DNA of 33,696 nucleotides from CAZUDI01 sp964618975. GTDB lineage: Bacteria; Desulfobacterota; Desulfomonilia; UBA1062. Numbering within the stretch: the stretch's first letter is position 1; every line of letters begins with the position of its first letter. The stretch is taken from NCBI GenBank assembly GCA_964618975.1, contig CAZUDI010000044.1:1-33696 (forward strand), written 5' to 3'. Shown in pieces: positions 8,139 to 18,125 of this stretch. The notes under the pieces are model-generated. The model did not search any database. It had not been told where the DNA came from and saw nothing but the letters and a program-made list of their open reading frames with translations. A program made the position numbers and the translations under genes.

Positions 8139-11094
8139 ATGGCACCCAGCCAGGGCAAAAGGAAGATTGAAGACATCTATCCCCTCTCTCCCATGCAGAA
8201 GGGGATGCTGTTTCACTCCCTCTATGATCCGTCTTCTCCGGCCTACTGCGAGCGTAACAGCTTCACCATCGAGGGGCAGCTGGACCTCGGGGCCATTGAG
8301 CAGGCCTGGGATCACCTGGCGCAGAGCCACCCGGTTTTCCGGACCATCTTCCGCTGGGAAGGGGTCAACGAACCCGTCCAGGTGGTACTTTCATCGCGGC
8401 CGCAGGAATTCGCGGTGCATGACCTGAGCAGTGAGGAAGAAGCCCTGGCCCAAGGCTCGATCGAGGACTTCCTGGTGGAGGACAAGCTCAAGCGCTTCGA
8501 CCTGGCCCGCGGCCCTCTGATGCGGCTCAACATCTTCGTCCTGCCTGGGATGCGCTATCACTTCGTCTGGTCGTATCACCACATCCTCATGGACGGATGG
8601 TGCCTCGCGCTGATGATGAGCGATTTTTTCCTCTGTTATATTAGCCTGGTGCAGGGAGGCAGCCTGCCAAACATCAAACGGCCGCCGTATAAAAACTATA
8701 TCAGCCACCTCAGGCAGACCGACGCTCAGGCGGCGCAAAGCTACTGGGAGTCTTTGCTGGGGGATTTCGAGGCCCCGGTGGTCATTCCGGTCGACCGCCA
8801 ACCCAAAGACCGCTTAGGGTTCGCCGTGGCCCGGCATGCACACGTCCTGGACCGCGAGATGACAGCGGCCCTGCAGGAGACGGCGCGCCGTCTGCGGGTC
8901 ACTCCCAGCACCCTGCTGCAGGCGGCGTGGGCGATCCTGCTGAACCGCTACAGCCAGCAGGAGGACGTGGTCTTCGGGGTGACCATCTCCGGGAGGCCCA
9001 CCGAATTGATCGGCGCCGACGAGATGATCGGCCTGTTCATCAACAGCCTGCCCGTGAGGGTGCGTTTTGATCGCCAGGCCTCTTTGAAGGAGATCCTGCA
9101 GGACCTGCAGGCCCAGTCGCTCAAGATTCAGGAGTTCGGCTACGCCTTTCTGCCCGAGGTCAAGGCCGCCAGCGCCCTGCCGCCCACCGCCCCGCTCTTC
9201 ACCAGTCTCTTCGTGTACGAAAACTACCCGGTGGACTTGAGCCAGATGGGTCTCGAGGGCCTGAAACTGCTGGGGTCGAGCACTGAAGAGGTCACGAGCT
9301 TCGACCTCACCCTCATCATCACCCCTGGTGAAGAGACGGACGTGAGCCTCTATTATGCCACGGACCTCTACGACCAGGAGAGCATGCAACGCTTGATGGA
9401 CCACCTGCCGCTGGTCCTGAAGGCCCTCGTGGATACACCCGAGGCAAAGGCGGAGGAGGTGGACATCATCGGCCCCGCCGAACGTGCCGAACTCCTCTCT
9501 GAGCTGAACGACACCGATGCGGACTACCCCCGCGATGTGTGCCCCTACCAGATGTTCGAGGCCCAGGCCGCCATGACCCCCGAGGACATTGCCGTCGAAT
9601 TCTGTGATCGATATCTCACCTATGGCGAACTCAACGCGCGCGCCAACGCACTGGCACATACCCTGAGGGCCATGGGGGTCGGTCCCGACGACAAGATCGG
9701 CCTCATGGTGGAGCGCTCCTTCGATATGCTCGTGGGGATCCTGGGCATTCAGAAGGCGGGCGGGGCCTATGTCCCCATGGACCCCGAGTATCCCACCTCG
9801 CGGCTCGAGTACATGCTGGAGGATTCCACCAGCCCCGTGCTGATCACGCAGGAGGCCCTCCTGGACAAGATCTCCCGGCTCCCGGAGCATACGGTGGTCA
9901 TCGACCGCGATTGGGAGCGCATCGCGCAGTCTCCCAACGGCAACCCATCGCCCCTGGCCGGCCCGGCAAACCTTTCGCACCTGATCTACACCTCCGGTTC
10001 CACCGGGCTTCCCAAGGGGGTTATGATCGAGCACCGCAATGTGAGTGCCTTTCTTTCCTGGTGCCTGGAGGAGTTTGCGCGCGAGGAATATGCCGAGATG
10101 ATCGCCTCCACCTCCATGTGCTTCGACCTGTCGGTCTACGAGTTCCTGCTTCCGCTCATCACCGGGACCAAGGTGATCATCCTGCGCTCGTCGCTGGATA
10201 TCGACGACTACCTCGAGCACCACAGCGCCACCATGGTCAACACCGTGCCCTCGGCGCTCAGGCACCTGTTGAACGTGGCGCGCAAGCCGCACACGCTCAA
10301 GGCCATCAACCTGGCCGGGGAGCCGCTCAAGCTCGAGCTCGTCCAGGAGGCCTACGCCAAGCTCGATGTCGGCCTCATCCGCAACCTTTACGGACCTACC
10401 GAGGACACCACCTATTCCACCAACTACCGCATACCCCGGGAGATCGATTTTGCGCCCCTGATCGGGAGGCCCATCGGAAACACGCGGGCCTACATCCTCG
10501 ACAAGACGCTGAACCTGGTGCCGCGCGGGGTGATCGGTGAAATCTACCTGAGCGGGGACGACCTCGCCCGGGGGTATTGGCAGGCGCCGGAAAAGACCCG
10601 GGAGCGCTTCATCCCCAACCCCTTCTCGCCTGAAAAGTGCCCCTATATCTACAAGACCGGCGACCTGGGGCGCTGGTTGCCGGACGGCAACCTCGAGTTC
10701 CACGGGCGGGTGGATTACCAGGTCAAGATCCGCGGCAACCGCATCGAGCTGGGCGAGATCGAGACACGCCTCTCGGCCCTGGAGGACCTTGCCGACGTGG
10801 TGGTGGCCGACCGTGACGACGACGAGGGCAACAAGTACCTGGTGGCCTACTATGTGGCCGGGGAGGATATCCCCCCGGCGCAGTTCCGCGAGCACCTCAG
10901 CGCCAATCTGCCGGACTATATGATCCCGTCGCGCTATGTGCGCCTGGAGGGCCTGCCGCTCACGCCCAACGGCAAGATCGACCGGGCGGCTCTGCCCGCC
11001 CCGGAGGCCAGTCGCGAGTTGATGACCCGTGAGTATGTCGCCCCGCGCGATGCGCAGGAGGAGGCCATTGCCCGGATCTGGGCCGAGGTGCTCT
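8139..11094 (+). CDS. NRPS C-A(Ala)-[T], 5' part of gene interrupted by gap
   Basis: Starts at ATG 8139, just downstream of an AAAGGAG ribosome binding site and 17 bases after the previous stop. 985 residues are visible before the N gap. The C domain opens with EDIYPLSPMQKGMLFH and has HHILMDGWC at ~147, the same type as the C domains that follow E-domain modules. The A domain has A3 LIYTSGSTGLPKG at ~616, A5 NLYGPTE, A7 YKTGDLGRW and A10 NGKIDR. The code read by eye is D-L-Y-N-N-A-L-T-Y-K, an Ala-type code. The gap falls in the first part of the carrier domain (after ...WAEVL). It is almost certainly the same gene as 11195-15708: joining the two sides without the Ns keeps the frame and gives AEVLSLERVGV, exactly as in the second carrier domain. 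Any further reading of this frame beyond the Ns is an artefact of the 100-N length. Confidence 0.93.
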
Positions 11095-11249
11095 NNNNNN
11101 NNNNNNNNNNNNNNNNNNNNNNNNNNNNNNNNNNNNNNNNNNNNNNNNNNNNNNNNNNNNNNNNNNNNNNNNNNNNNNNNNNNNNNNNNNNNNNCGCTCG
11201 AGCGCGTGGGCGTCACCGACAACTTCTTCGACCTCGGCGGCCACTCGCT
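11031..11249 (+). repeat. T-domain direct repeat, copy 1 (split by gap)
   Basis: Bases 11031-11094 plus 11195-11249 (119 known bases) match 14278-14396 with only four mismatches, all left of the gap. The 55 bases right of the gap are identical. The repeat encodes the start of the carrier domain up to GGHSL. It is the likely cause of the contig break and a plausible site for module recombination. Confidence 0.9.
11095..11194. other. Assembly gap, 100 N
   Basis: Exactly 100 unknown bases, a typical placeholder of unknown true length. The flanks end in ...GAGGTGCTCT and resume with CGCTCGAGCGCG..., which are directly adjacent in the second copy of the carrier domain at 14332-14353. A zero-length join restores the frame. 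Missing whole modules cannot be excluded, because the break lies in a repeat. Confidence 0.99.
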
Positions 11250-14200
11250 CAAGGCCACCCAGGTGGTGGCGCGCATGAAGAAGGAGCTCGAGTACCAGGT
11301 GCCGCTGAAGGCCTTCTTCGAGGCCCCCACGATCGCCTCGCTCAGGGAGTTCATAAGAGAGGACGGTCCATCCCTGCCGCCGATTGAGGTTTTGGGTAAG
11401 CGGGAGCACTATGCGTTGTCGCATGCGCAGCAGCGGTTGTGGTTTTTGGAGCAGATGGTGCCGGGGCAGGTGGCGTACAACATGCCGAGTGCCTTTGAGC
11501 TTAAGGGGGAGCTGGATCTGCGGGCGCTGGAGCGGGCGCTGGGACTGGTGGTGTCCCGTCACGAGAGTTTGCGGACGCGGTTTACGAGTGTGGACGGGGA
11601 GCCGGTGCAGGTGATTGGGCCTGTGGTCGGGATCGAGCTGGAGGTGGAGGATCTGGGCGGCCGGCCGGCGGCGGATCTGGTGGTGGAAGAGGCGCTTGCG
11701 CCCTTTGATCTGGAGACGGGGCCATTGTACCGGCTGCGGCTGTACCGGGTAGGGGATTTGCGGCACCTGGTGGTATTCACGATGCACCACATCATTTCGG
11801 ACGGGTGGTCGATGGAGGTGTTGCTGGAGGAGGTGCTCAAGGCGTATGCGGCGTACTCCGGTGGAAAGGAGCCGGAGCTGCCGGAGCTGCGGGTGCAGTA
11901 CCGGGATTATGCGGCGTGGCAGAACGCGCTGTTGGAGGGGGGCGCGCTGCGGGAGCAGGAGGAGTACTGGCTGAGTCGTTTGGGGGGTGAGACGGCGTAC
12001 GTGGAGTTGCCGGCGGACCATGGGCGGCCGGCGGTGCTGACGACGAACGGGGCGAGCTGTCGTGTTGGTTTGGGCGCGGACGAGAGTGCGGCCCTGAAGG
12101 AGCTGGCGCGGGGGCAGGATGCGACGCTGTTCATGGTGCTTTTGTCGGCGCTGGACGTGTGGCTGTACCGGTTGACGGGGCAGACGGACGTGACGGTGGG
12201 TTCGCCGATAGCGGGGCGGAATCATCCGGATCTGGAGGGATTGATCGGGTTTTTTGTGAACACGCTGGCGCTGCGGAGCGATCTGGGGGGCGACCCGAGG
12301 TTTACGGAGGTGCTTCGGCGGGTGAAGGCGACGTGTGTGGAGGCGTACGCGCACCAGGATTATCCGTTTGATCAGCTGATCGATATATTGAAGCCGGCCC
12401 GCGATACGAGCCGGACGCCGTTGTTCAGTGTGATGTTTGCGATGCAGGACGCGAGCCGGATCATGGAGCTGGCGGGGGGCTTTGGGGGCGTGGAGGCGGA
12501 GCACGTCACGACGAAGTTTGACCTGACGGTGTTTGGGGTGGATCTGGGCGAGCGGGTGGAGTTTGTGCTGGAATACAACCGGGACCTGTTTGAGGCGGGC
12601 ACGATGGCGCGCTTGGGTGGGTACCTGGTGAACCTGCTGCGGGAGGTGCTCTCTGAGCCTGGGGCGCGGCTGTCCGCGTACCGGATGGTGGGTGAGGACG
12701 AGTACCGGCAGGTGGTGGAGGGCTTCAACGCGACGGCGCGGGAGTACCCGCGGGAAGCGACGGTGGTGGAGCTGTTCGAGGCGGTGGTGGAGCGGCAGGC
12801 GGGCTTTCCTGCGGTGGTGTATGGGGAGGCGGGTCTGAGTTATGGGGAGCTGAACGCGCGCGCCAACGCGCTGGCGCACCGGCTGCGGGGATATGGGGTT
12901 GGGCCGGGGGTGCTGGTGGGGATGATGGTGGGCCGACCGGTGGAGAGCATTATCGCGATCATGGGGATCGTGAAGGCGGGCGGGGCGTATCTGCCGATCG
13001 ACGCGGACTATCCGGCGGCGCGGGTGGAGTACATTGTATCCGATTCGGGGACGCCGGTGGTGGTGACGGTGGAGGAGTTTTTGTCGCGGTTGCCGGGAGA
13101 TGTGGCGGTGGTGTGTCTGGACCGGGCGGGGGAGCTTACCGGTTGTGCGGAGACGAACCCTGCGCGGGTGAACCAGGCGCTGGATGCGGTGTATGCGATA
13201 TACACGTCGGGCTCGACGGGGCGACCCAAGGGGACGCTGGTGCCGCACCGTGGGGTGGTGAATTTGGTGCACGCGCTGTACGACCGGCTGTACGGTTACT
13301 ATGCGGGGCCGTTGCGGGTGGCGCTGCTGGCGTCGTACAGTTTTGATGCCTCGGTGCAGCAGATATTCGGGGCGCTTTTGTGGGGTCATGCGCTTTACCC
13401 GGTGCCGGGGAGCATGAAGCGGGACATGGGGGAGCTGATACCGTACGTGCTGGAGCAGGGCATCGAGGTGATGGACGGGACGCCGTCGTTGTGGGAGCTT
13501 TTGGTGGCCGGGGGTCTGGCGGAGGCGGAGGGTTTGCGTCTCCGGCACGTGATCATTGGGGGAGAGGCGCTGCCGGTGGCGCTTTTGGAGCGGTTTTTTG
13601 AGGGCGAGTGTGGTCGGGAGGTGTGCTGGACGAACGTGTACGGGGTGACGGAGAGCAGCGTGGACTCGACGGGGTACGAGGTGCGCTGTGGGGCTTTGCC
13701 CGGGGGAGTGGGGGTGCCGATCGGGTCGCCGCTGGCGAACACGCGCATCTACATCCTGGACCGGGACCGCAACCCGGTGCCTGTGGGCGTACCGGGAGAG
13801 CTGTACATAGCGGGGGACGGGCTGGCGCTAGAGTATCTGAACAATCCCGAGCGCACTAAGGCGAGTTTTGTGGCGGACGTGTTTCATGAGGGGAAACGGA
13901 TGTACCGCAGCGGGGATTTGGCGCGCTGGTTGCCGGACGGGAACGTTGAGTTTTTGGGGCGGCTGGACCACCAGGTGAAGATTCGGGGATTCCGGATCGA
14001 GCTGGGGGAGATCGAGGCGGTGCTGTCGGGGTGTGAGGGTGTCGAGGAGTGCGTGGTGGTGGACCGGGTGGACGCGGGGGGCGACCGGTATCTGGCGGCG
14101 TACTACGTGGGGCCGGCCGAGCTGGAGGTGTCCGGTCTGCGGGCGAACCTGGGGGAGAAGCTGCCGGACTACATGATTCCGTCGCGATTTGCGCACCTGG

Positions 14201-15708
14201 AGGCGCTGCCGCTGAACACGAGCGGCAAGATTGACCGTTTGGCGCTGCCCGAGGTGACCTCCGGCGGGATGAGCCGCGAGTACGTGGCCCCGCGCGACGC
14301 GCAGGAGGAGGCCATTGCCCGGGTCTGGGCCGAGGTGCTCTCGCTCGAGCGCGTGGGCGTCACCGACAACTTCTTCGACCTCGGCGGCCACTCGCTGCTG
14401 ATCATGAAGATCCTGGGCCAGCTGAAGCTGACCATGCCGCTGACGGTCCAGGATTTCTTCGATTACCAGAGCGTGGCCGAGCTGGCCGAGCTGGTCAGGC
14501 AGCGCACCGGGCAGACTTATGTAGCAGAGCTCACCGGGGTGGAGCAGCCGCGCGTGATCGAATACGACATCTCCCTGGGCACCCTCAGGGAGGCCCCGCA
14601 GCGTATCCTCCTGACCGGGGCCACGGGCTACCTGGGTTCGCATCTGCTCGGCGAGCTCCTCGACCGCACCGGGGCCGAGATTGTCTGCACGGTTAGGGCC
14701 GAGACGCAGGCCCGGGCTAGGACGCGGCTGCAAGAGGCCTATGCCTTTGCCTTCCCGGAAAGGGACCTCGATGATAGCCGCGTGCGTGCCGTACCGGCAG
14801 ATATCGGAGTCGACGGACTGGGGCTTGGCGACGACGACCGCAGGCTCGTCCTGGAGGCGGATACGATCCTGCATGCCGCGGCGGACGTGCGGCATTTCGG
14901 AACCTATGCGCACTTCGACAACGTCAACGTGAAGGGGACGGCCCGGCTCCTTGAACTCGCCCACCAGGGACAGTGCCACCGCTTCCACTACATCTCCACC
15001 CTGAGCGTGATCGGTGAGAGCGTGCCCGGGATGGCGCAGGTCTTCTTCACCGAGATGGACTACGATCGGGGACAGCGGCTCGCGAATGTCTACGCACGCA
15101 GCAAGTTCACGGCCGAAGGCCTGGTGCGCGCCGCCATGGAGGAAGGATTGGCGGCCACCATCTACCGCGTGGGCAACCTTACGGCCGCCTACGAGACGGG
15201 TCGCTTCCAGCGTTCGATCGACACGAACGCCTTCTACGCCCTGCTGAGGGCCATGGTGGCCACGGGCGTGGTCCCCGACGGCGAAAACGGGGCCTCCCGG
15301 ATGGACCTCACCCCGGTGGATGCCTGCCGCCGGGCCGTGGTGGAGCTCATGCTGCTGCCCGAGACCGCTCAGCGCACCCTGCATGTCTTCCACCCGCACC
15401 TTGTCAGCCTGGAGCAGCTCGCGGAGGCCTTCCGGCAGCACGGCTACGCGATCCAGAACCTTACGGCGGAGGAATTCCTCGAGGCGGCCTCCCGCATCGA
15501 CGGCCCGGCCGGGGAGGCCCTGGATCGGGTTCTGCCGTACCTGGCCGGAGACGGCGGGCCCCGCTCCCGGGTGATCAACGACTGCTGCCTGGCGGGCCAG
15601 TTCCTGGAGGCGCTGGGCTTCGAATGGCCCAGGCTTGACCAGCACTATTTCGCGCGTCTGATCGACTATGGTGCCGCGGTGGGCTTCCTGCCGGGACCAG
15701 AGGCTTGA
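11195..15708 (+). CDS. NRPS [T]-C-A(Gln)-T-R, 3' part with terminal thioester reductase
   Basis: Continues the gene at 8139 after the gap. Order: remainder of a carrier domain (GGHS, Ser codon 11245), C domain with MHHIISDGWS at ~11785 (LCL-type motif, so the Ala before it should stay L), and A domain with A3 YTSGSTGRPKG at ~13201, A7 YRSGDLARW and A10 SGKIDR. The code read by eye, D-A-Q-D-I-G-V-V-D-K, is close to the known Gln code DAQDLGVVDK. A second carrier domain follows (Ser 14392). The last ~380 residues are a reductase with the Rossmann motif TGATGYLGSHL near 14611 and the Tyr-x-x-x-Lys pair YARSK (Tyr codon 15091), so release is NAD(P)H-dependent and yields an aldehyde or alcohol rather than an acid. 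The C-A part (about 11380-14265) uses GCG, GGG, TTG and TTT codons heavily, unlike all neighbours. Confidence 0.94.
14278..14396 (+). repeat. T-domain direct repeat, copy 2
   Basis: Second copy of the 119-base carrier-domain segment found at 11031-11249. The two copies bracket the C-A didomain of deviant codon use. After GGHSL the copies diverge at once (KATQVV in copy 1, LIMKIL in copy 2). Confidence 0.9.
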
Positions 15709-15748
15709 ATCACTGACATACGGGGAACACAAAGAAGGGACGGTGACC

Positions 15749-16501
15749 ATGAAAGAGATTGCGATCGTGACCGGGGCCTCTTCCGGTCTGGGTCGGGCCT
15801 TTGCGCTCAGGCTCGAGCTGGAATACAATCTGGATGAGATCTGGCTGTGCGCCAGGCGCAGCGAAGGCCTGGAGACGACGAAGAATCAACTGCAAAAGGC
15901 AAAGGGGATCGTCATCCCCATGGACCTCGCGCAGGCCTCCGACCTGGAGCGCCTGGGAAAGCGGCTGGAAAGCGAGGCCCCCAGGGTGCGGGTGCTCGTC
16001 AATGCGGCCGGCTACGGCAGGGACGCCCTTTTCAGCGAGGTCGGACTTGAAGAGCACCTGCACATGATCGACGTGAACGTCAAGGCCCTGGTGGCGCTGA
16101 CCCACCTGTGCCTGCCGCGGATGGATAACGGCGCCCAGATCTATCAGGTGGCCTCGGTCAACGCCTTCATGCCTCTTCCGGGAGGCGCGGTCTACGGGGC
16201 GAGCAAGTCCTTCGTGCTGAATTTCTCCCATGCCCTCAAGCGGGAGCTCGAGCCTCGCGGCATCCATGTGATGACCGTCTCCCCCGGGGCCGTGGATACC
16301 GAATTCTTCGGTGTCATCTCCGGTGGAAAAAAGACGGTGCCTAAAGGCGCCGCCGATCCGGCCGATGTCGTGGCCCGCGCCGTGGCCGACGCGCGCCGGG
16401 GAAGGCTGAACTCGACCCACGGCGCGGCGCAGCGCTTCAATATCCTGCTCAGCCGTCTGCTGAGCCGCAAGACACTGCTGCGGCTTGTAGGCAATGGTTG
16501 A
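15749..16501 (+). CDS. Short-chain dehydrogenase/reductase
   Basis: 250 residues, a usual size for classical SDRs. Nucleotide-binding TGASSGLG at residues 8-15, NAAG at 85-88, catalytic Ser136, Tyr149 and Lys153 (YGASK), and SPGAVDTEFF after it. The start is ATG 15749, with a purine-rich AAGAAGGGA ahead of it; the frame is open further upstream but that would overlap the NRPS and break the SDR fold's normal N-terminus. It lies 40 bases after the NRPS whose reductase domain should release an aldehyde. Reduction of that aldehyde to an alcohol, or another redox change on the peptide, is a reasonable inference. The substrate cannot be read from sequence. Confidence 0.9.
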   Translation: MKEIAIVTGASSGLGRAFALRLELEYNLDEIWLCARRSEGLETTKNQLQKAKGIVIPMDLAQASDLERLGKRLESEAPRVRVLVNAAGYGRDALFSEVGLEEHLHMIDVNVKALVALTHLCLPRMDNGAQIYQVASVNAFMPLPGGAVYGASKSFVLNFSHALKRELEPRGIHVMTVSPGAVDTEFFGVISGGKKTVPKGAADPADVVARAVADARRGRLNSTHGAAQRFNILLSRLLSRKTLLRLVGNG

Positions 16502-16703
16502 GGAGGTGGCAAAGACCAAGGGATGTTCCTGGCCGTTGAGAGGCTGCAGGGCCAGCACCGATCCCCCGACCTCTTCCGGAGTGATTATGGGGATGCTTCC
16601 CGTGGGAACCCGGTTTGAGGTCGCAGACGTAGGGGATATGACCTTTGAGCGATTAGATTAAGGGACAAGGATTAGGGATCAGCATCACGAGACAGGAGGG
16701 CAT
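16502..16703. other. Intergenic region, SDR to thioesterase
   Basis: About 200 bases with no credible gene, the only large break in the 1-19769 gene run. A weak sigma70-like pair is visible: TTGAGG (16615-16620), 16-base spacer, TATGAC (16637-16642), each 4/6 to consensus. A secondary promoter for the downstream genes is possible. A short TTCCC-GT-GGGAA dyad is also present. The ribosome binding site ACAGGAGGG precedes the thioesterase ATG. Confidence 0.4.
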
Positions 16704-17435
16704 ATGTCAGCATCATGGATCAGGATCAGCGGAAATGGGCAAAGCAACATGCGCATCTTCTGCTTTCCCTATTCGGGGGGCACGGGCCAGGTTTTTGGTC
16801 CTCTGGCGGGAATGGTTCCGGAGGGGGTGGGGGTTTATGCCCTCGAGCTGCCCGGACGGGGACGGCGTTTCTGCGAGGATCTGCCTCAGGACGTGGGTGC
16901 CATGGTGCAAGAGGCCCAAACGGGCCTGGACGAGCTCCTGCATATAAGGTCAGCGGTGTTCTTCGGGCATTCCCTTGGCGGGCTCATCGCCTATGAACTG
17001 GCGCATCTGCTCGGGGATGCGGTCCAACACCTCTTCGTCTCCGGCGTGCGGGCCCCGCAGGTGCCCCGGCGCGAGGAGATCGTCCACGACCTCCCGCAGG
17101 CCGCCTTTGTCGCCAAGATCGCGGCCATGGGCGGAACACCCCGCGAAATCCTCGCCAACGAGGAGATGCTCGAGATCGTCCTGCCCATCCTGAGGAGCGA
17201 TTTTAGGGCCTATGAGACCTATCGCTACGTACCCCACGGGAGGCTGGCCTGTCCCATAACCGCCATCGGCGGCCGGGACGACGACTTCGTGACAGAAGAC
17301 GATATCTGCCTTTGGGGGCAACACACCGCCGGCAATTTTGCGCATCACATGCTCCCCGGCGGGCATTTCATCATTCATACCCACCTGCGTGAGATGGCGG
17401 ATATCATCGTCGAGACACTGAGGAGGACGTGCTGA
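16704..17435 (+). CDS. Type II thioesterase
   Basis: 243 residues of the alpha/beta-hydrolase family found beside NRPS and PKS genes, which hydrolyses wrong or stalled acyl groups from carrier proteins in the cytoplasm. The signature FPYSGGTGQVF is near the N-terminus, the nucleophile elbow GHSLGG has Ser90, an acidic residue sits in GGRDDDF (~191-193), and the catalytic His221 is in GGHF. ATG 16704 has a strong AGGAGG site. It ends in a 7-base overlap with the PPTase gene, so the two are translationally coupled. As the main chain is released by the R domain, this protein is most likely an editing enzyme. Confidence 0.95.
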   Translation: MSASWIRISGNGQSNMRIFCFPYSGGTGQVFGPLAGMVPEGVGVYALELPGRGRRFCEDLPQDVGAMVQEAQTGLDELLHIRSAVFFGHSLGGLIAYELAHLLGDAVQHLFVSGVRAPQVPRREEIVHDLPQAAFVAKIAAMGGTPREILANEEMLEIVLPILRSDFRAYETYRYVPHGRLACPITAIGGRDDDFVTEDDICLWGQHTAGNFAHHMLPGGHFIIHTHLREMADIIVETLRRTC

Positions 17436-18121
17436 GGCTAGAGAACCCCTTTCCTGACTACATCGGCTTTGCGGTGATGACGCGGGTACACCTCCGGGCG
17501 CTCTCGCCGCAGGAGGGCCGTCTCCTGAGCGCACGTGCCAGCGAGAAACGGCGCCGGGAGTTCGTGCTCGGCCGTCATGCCGCGGCCGAGGCGCTCCGAC
17601 TAGCCGGCATGGACCCGCCGCCGCCGGTGCTCCGGGAGCCAGACGGGTCACCCCGCTGGCCGGCGGGATATGTGGGCACGATCACGCATTGTAAAGGGAT
17701 CGCCGCCAGCGCGGTGTGCCCCAGCCCCCTGAGCCGGGGAGTCGGGATCGACCTTGAGGACCTGAGCGCCGAGGTGTCTCCCGACACGTATGGCCTCGTC
17801 TGCACGCCGGAGGAGCTGAGCTGGGTGGAAGAGGTGCTGCCCGCGGAGCAAAAGATACGATTTTTAAGCCTCTTTTCCGCCAAGGAAGCCGGGTTCAAGG
17901 CCTTCTTCCCCCAGGTGCGCCGCTTCATCGATTTTCGGGATGCCCGGCTGCGCTGGGACCCGGTGCGGGAAAGTTTTGTCGGTGAGCTCGTCAAGGCCCT
18001 GGCCGAGGGCTGCCCTGAGGGATACACCTTCGAGGTGGGCAGCCGTAAGAACTCAGGCCTGGTCCTGAGCTTTGTGTGCCTGCCGGCGCCGGATGACGCA
18101 TCGGGAGGGGCCATTGGCTAG
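17429..18121 (+). CDS. 4'-phosphopantetheinyl transferase (Sfp/EntD type)
   Basis: 230 residues. It transfers the phosphopantetheine arm from CoA to the Ser of the NRPS carrier domains, so it is needed for the whole assembly line. Visible motifs are GTITHCKG, the Mg-binding GVGIDLE and FSAKEAGFKAFFP (the W/F-S-x-K-E-x-x-x-K motif). The start is GTG 17429, inside the end of the thioesterase gene, with GAGGAGG just upstream; this arrangement implies translational coupling. An alternative internal start would be ATG at 17477 (MTRVHL), which would drop about 16 residues that show no obvious conserved motif. Confidence 0.94.
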   Translation: MLRLENPFPDYIGFAVMTRVHLRALSPQEGRLLSARASEKRRREFVLGRHAAAEALRLAGMDPPPPVLREPDGSPRWPAGYVGTITHCKGIAASAVCPSPLSRGVGIDLEDLSAEVSPDTYGLVCTPEELSWVEEVLPAEQKIRFLSLFSAKEAGFKAFFPQVRRFIDFRDARLRWDPVRESFVGELVKALAEGCPEGYTFEVGSRKNSGLVLSFVCLPAPDDASGGAIG

Positions 18122-18125
18122 GCGT

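Noticed and set aside
8814..11354. Long minus-strand open frame opposite the third NRPS gene
   Set aside because: It crosses the Ns and lacks any recognisable domain, and the opposite strand has clear C-A domain motifs throughout.
11095..11387. Extension of the 8139 frame past the gap to 11387
   Set aside because: The residues after the Ns in this frame are nonsense (ARARGRHRQ...); the true frame is the one giving LERVGVTDNFFDLGGHSL.
10960..13548. Long minus-strand open frame (862 codons)
   Set aside because: It is antisense to NRPS sequence, spans the N gap, and is rich in His, Arg, Pro and Gln, the usual product of reading GC-rich coding DNA backwards.
18072..18125. Upstream TTG start for the beta-lactamase-family gene
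   Set aside because: It would overlap the PPTase gene and add a Cys/Arg-rich stretch before the signal segment; ATG starts are available downstream.
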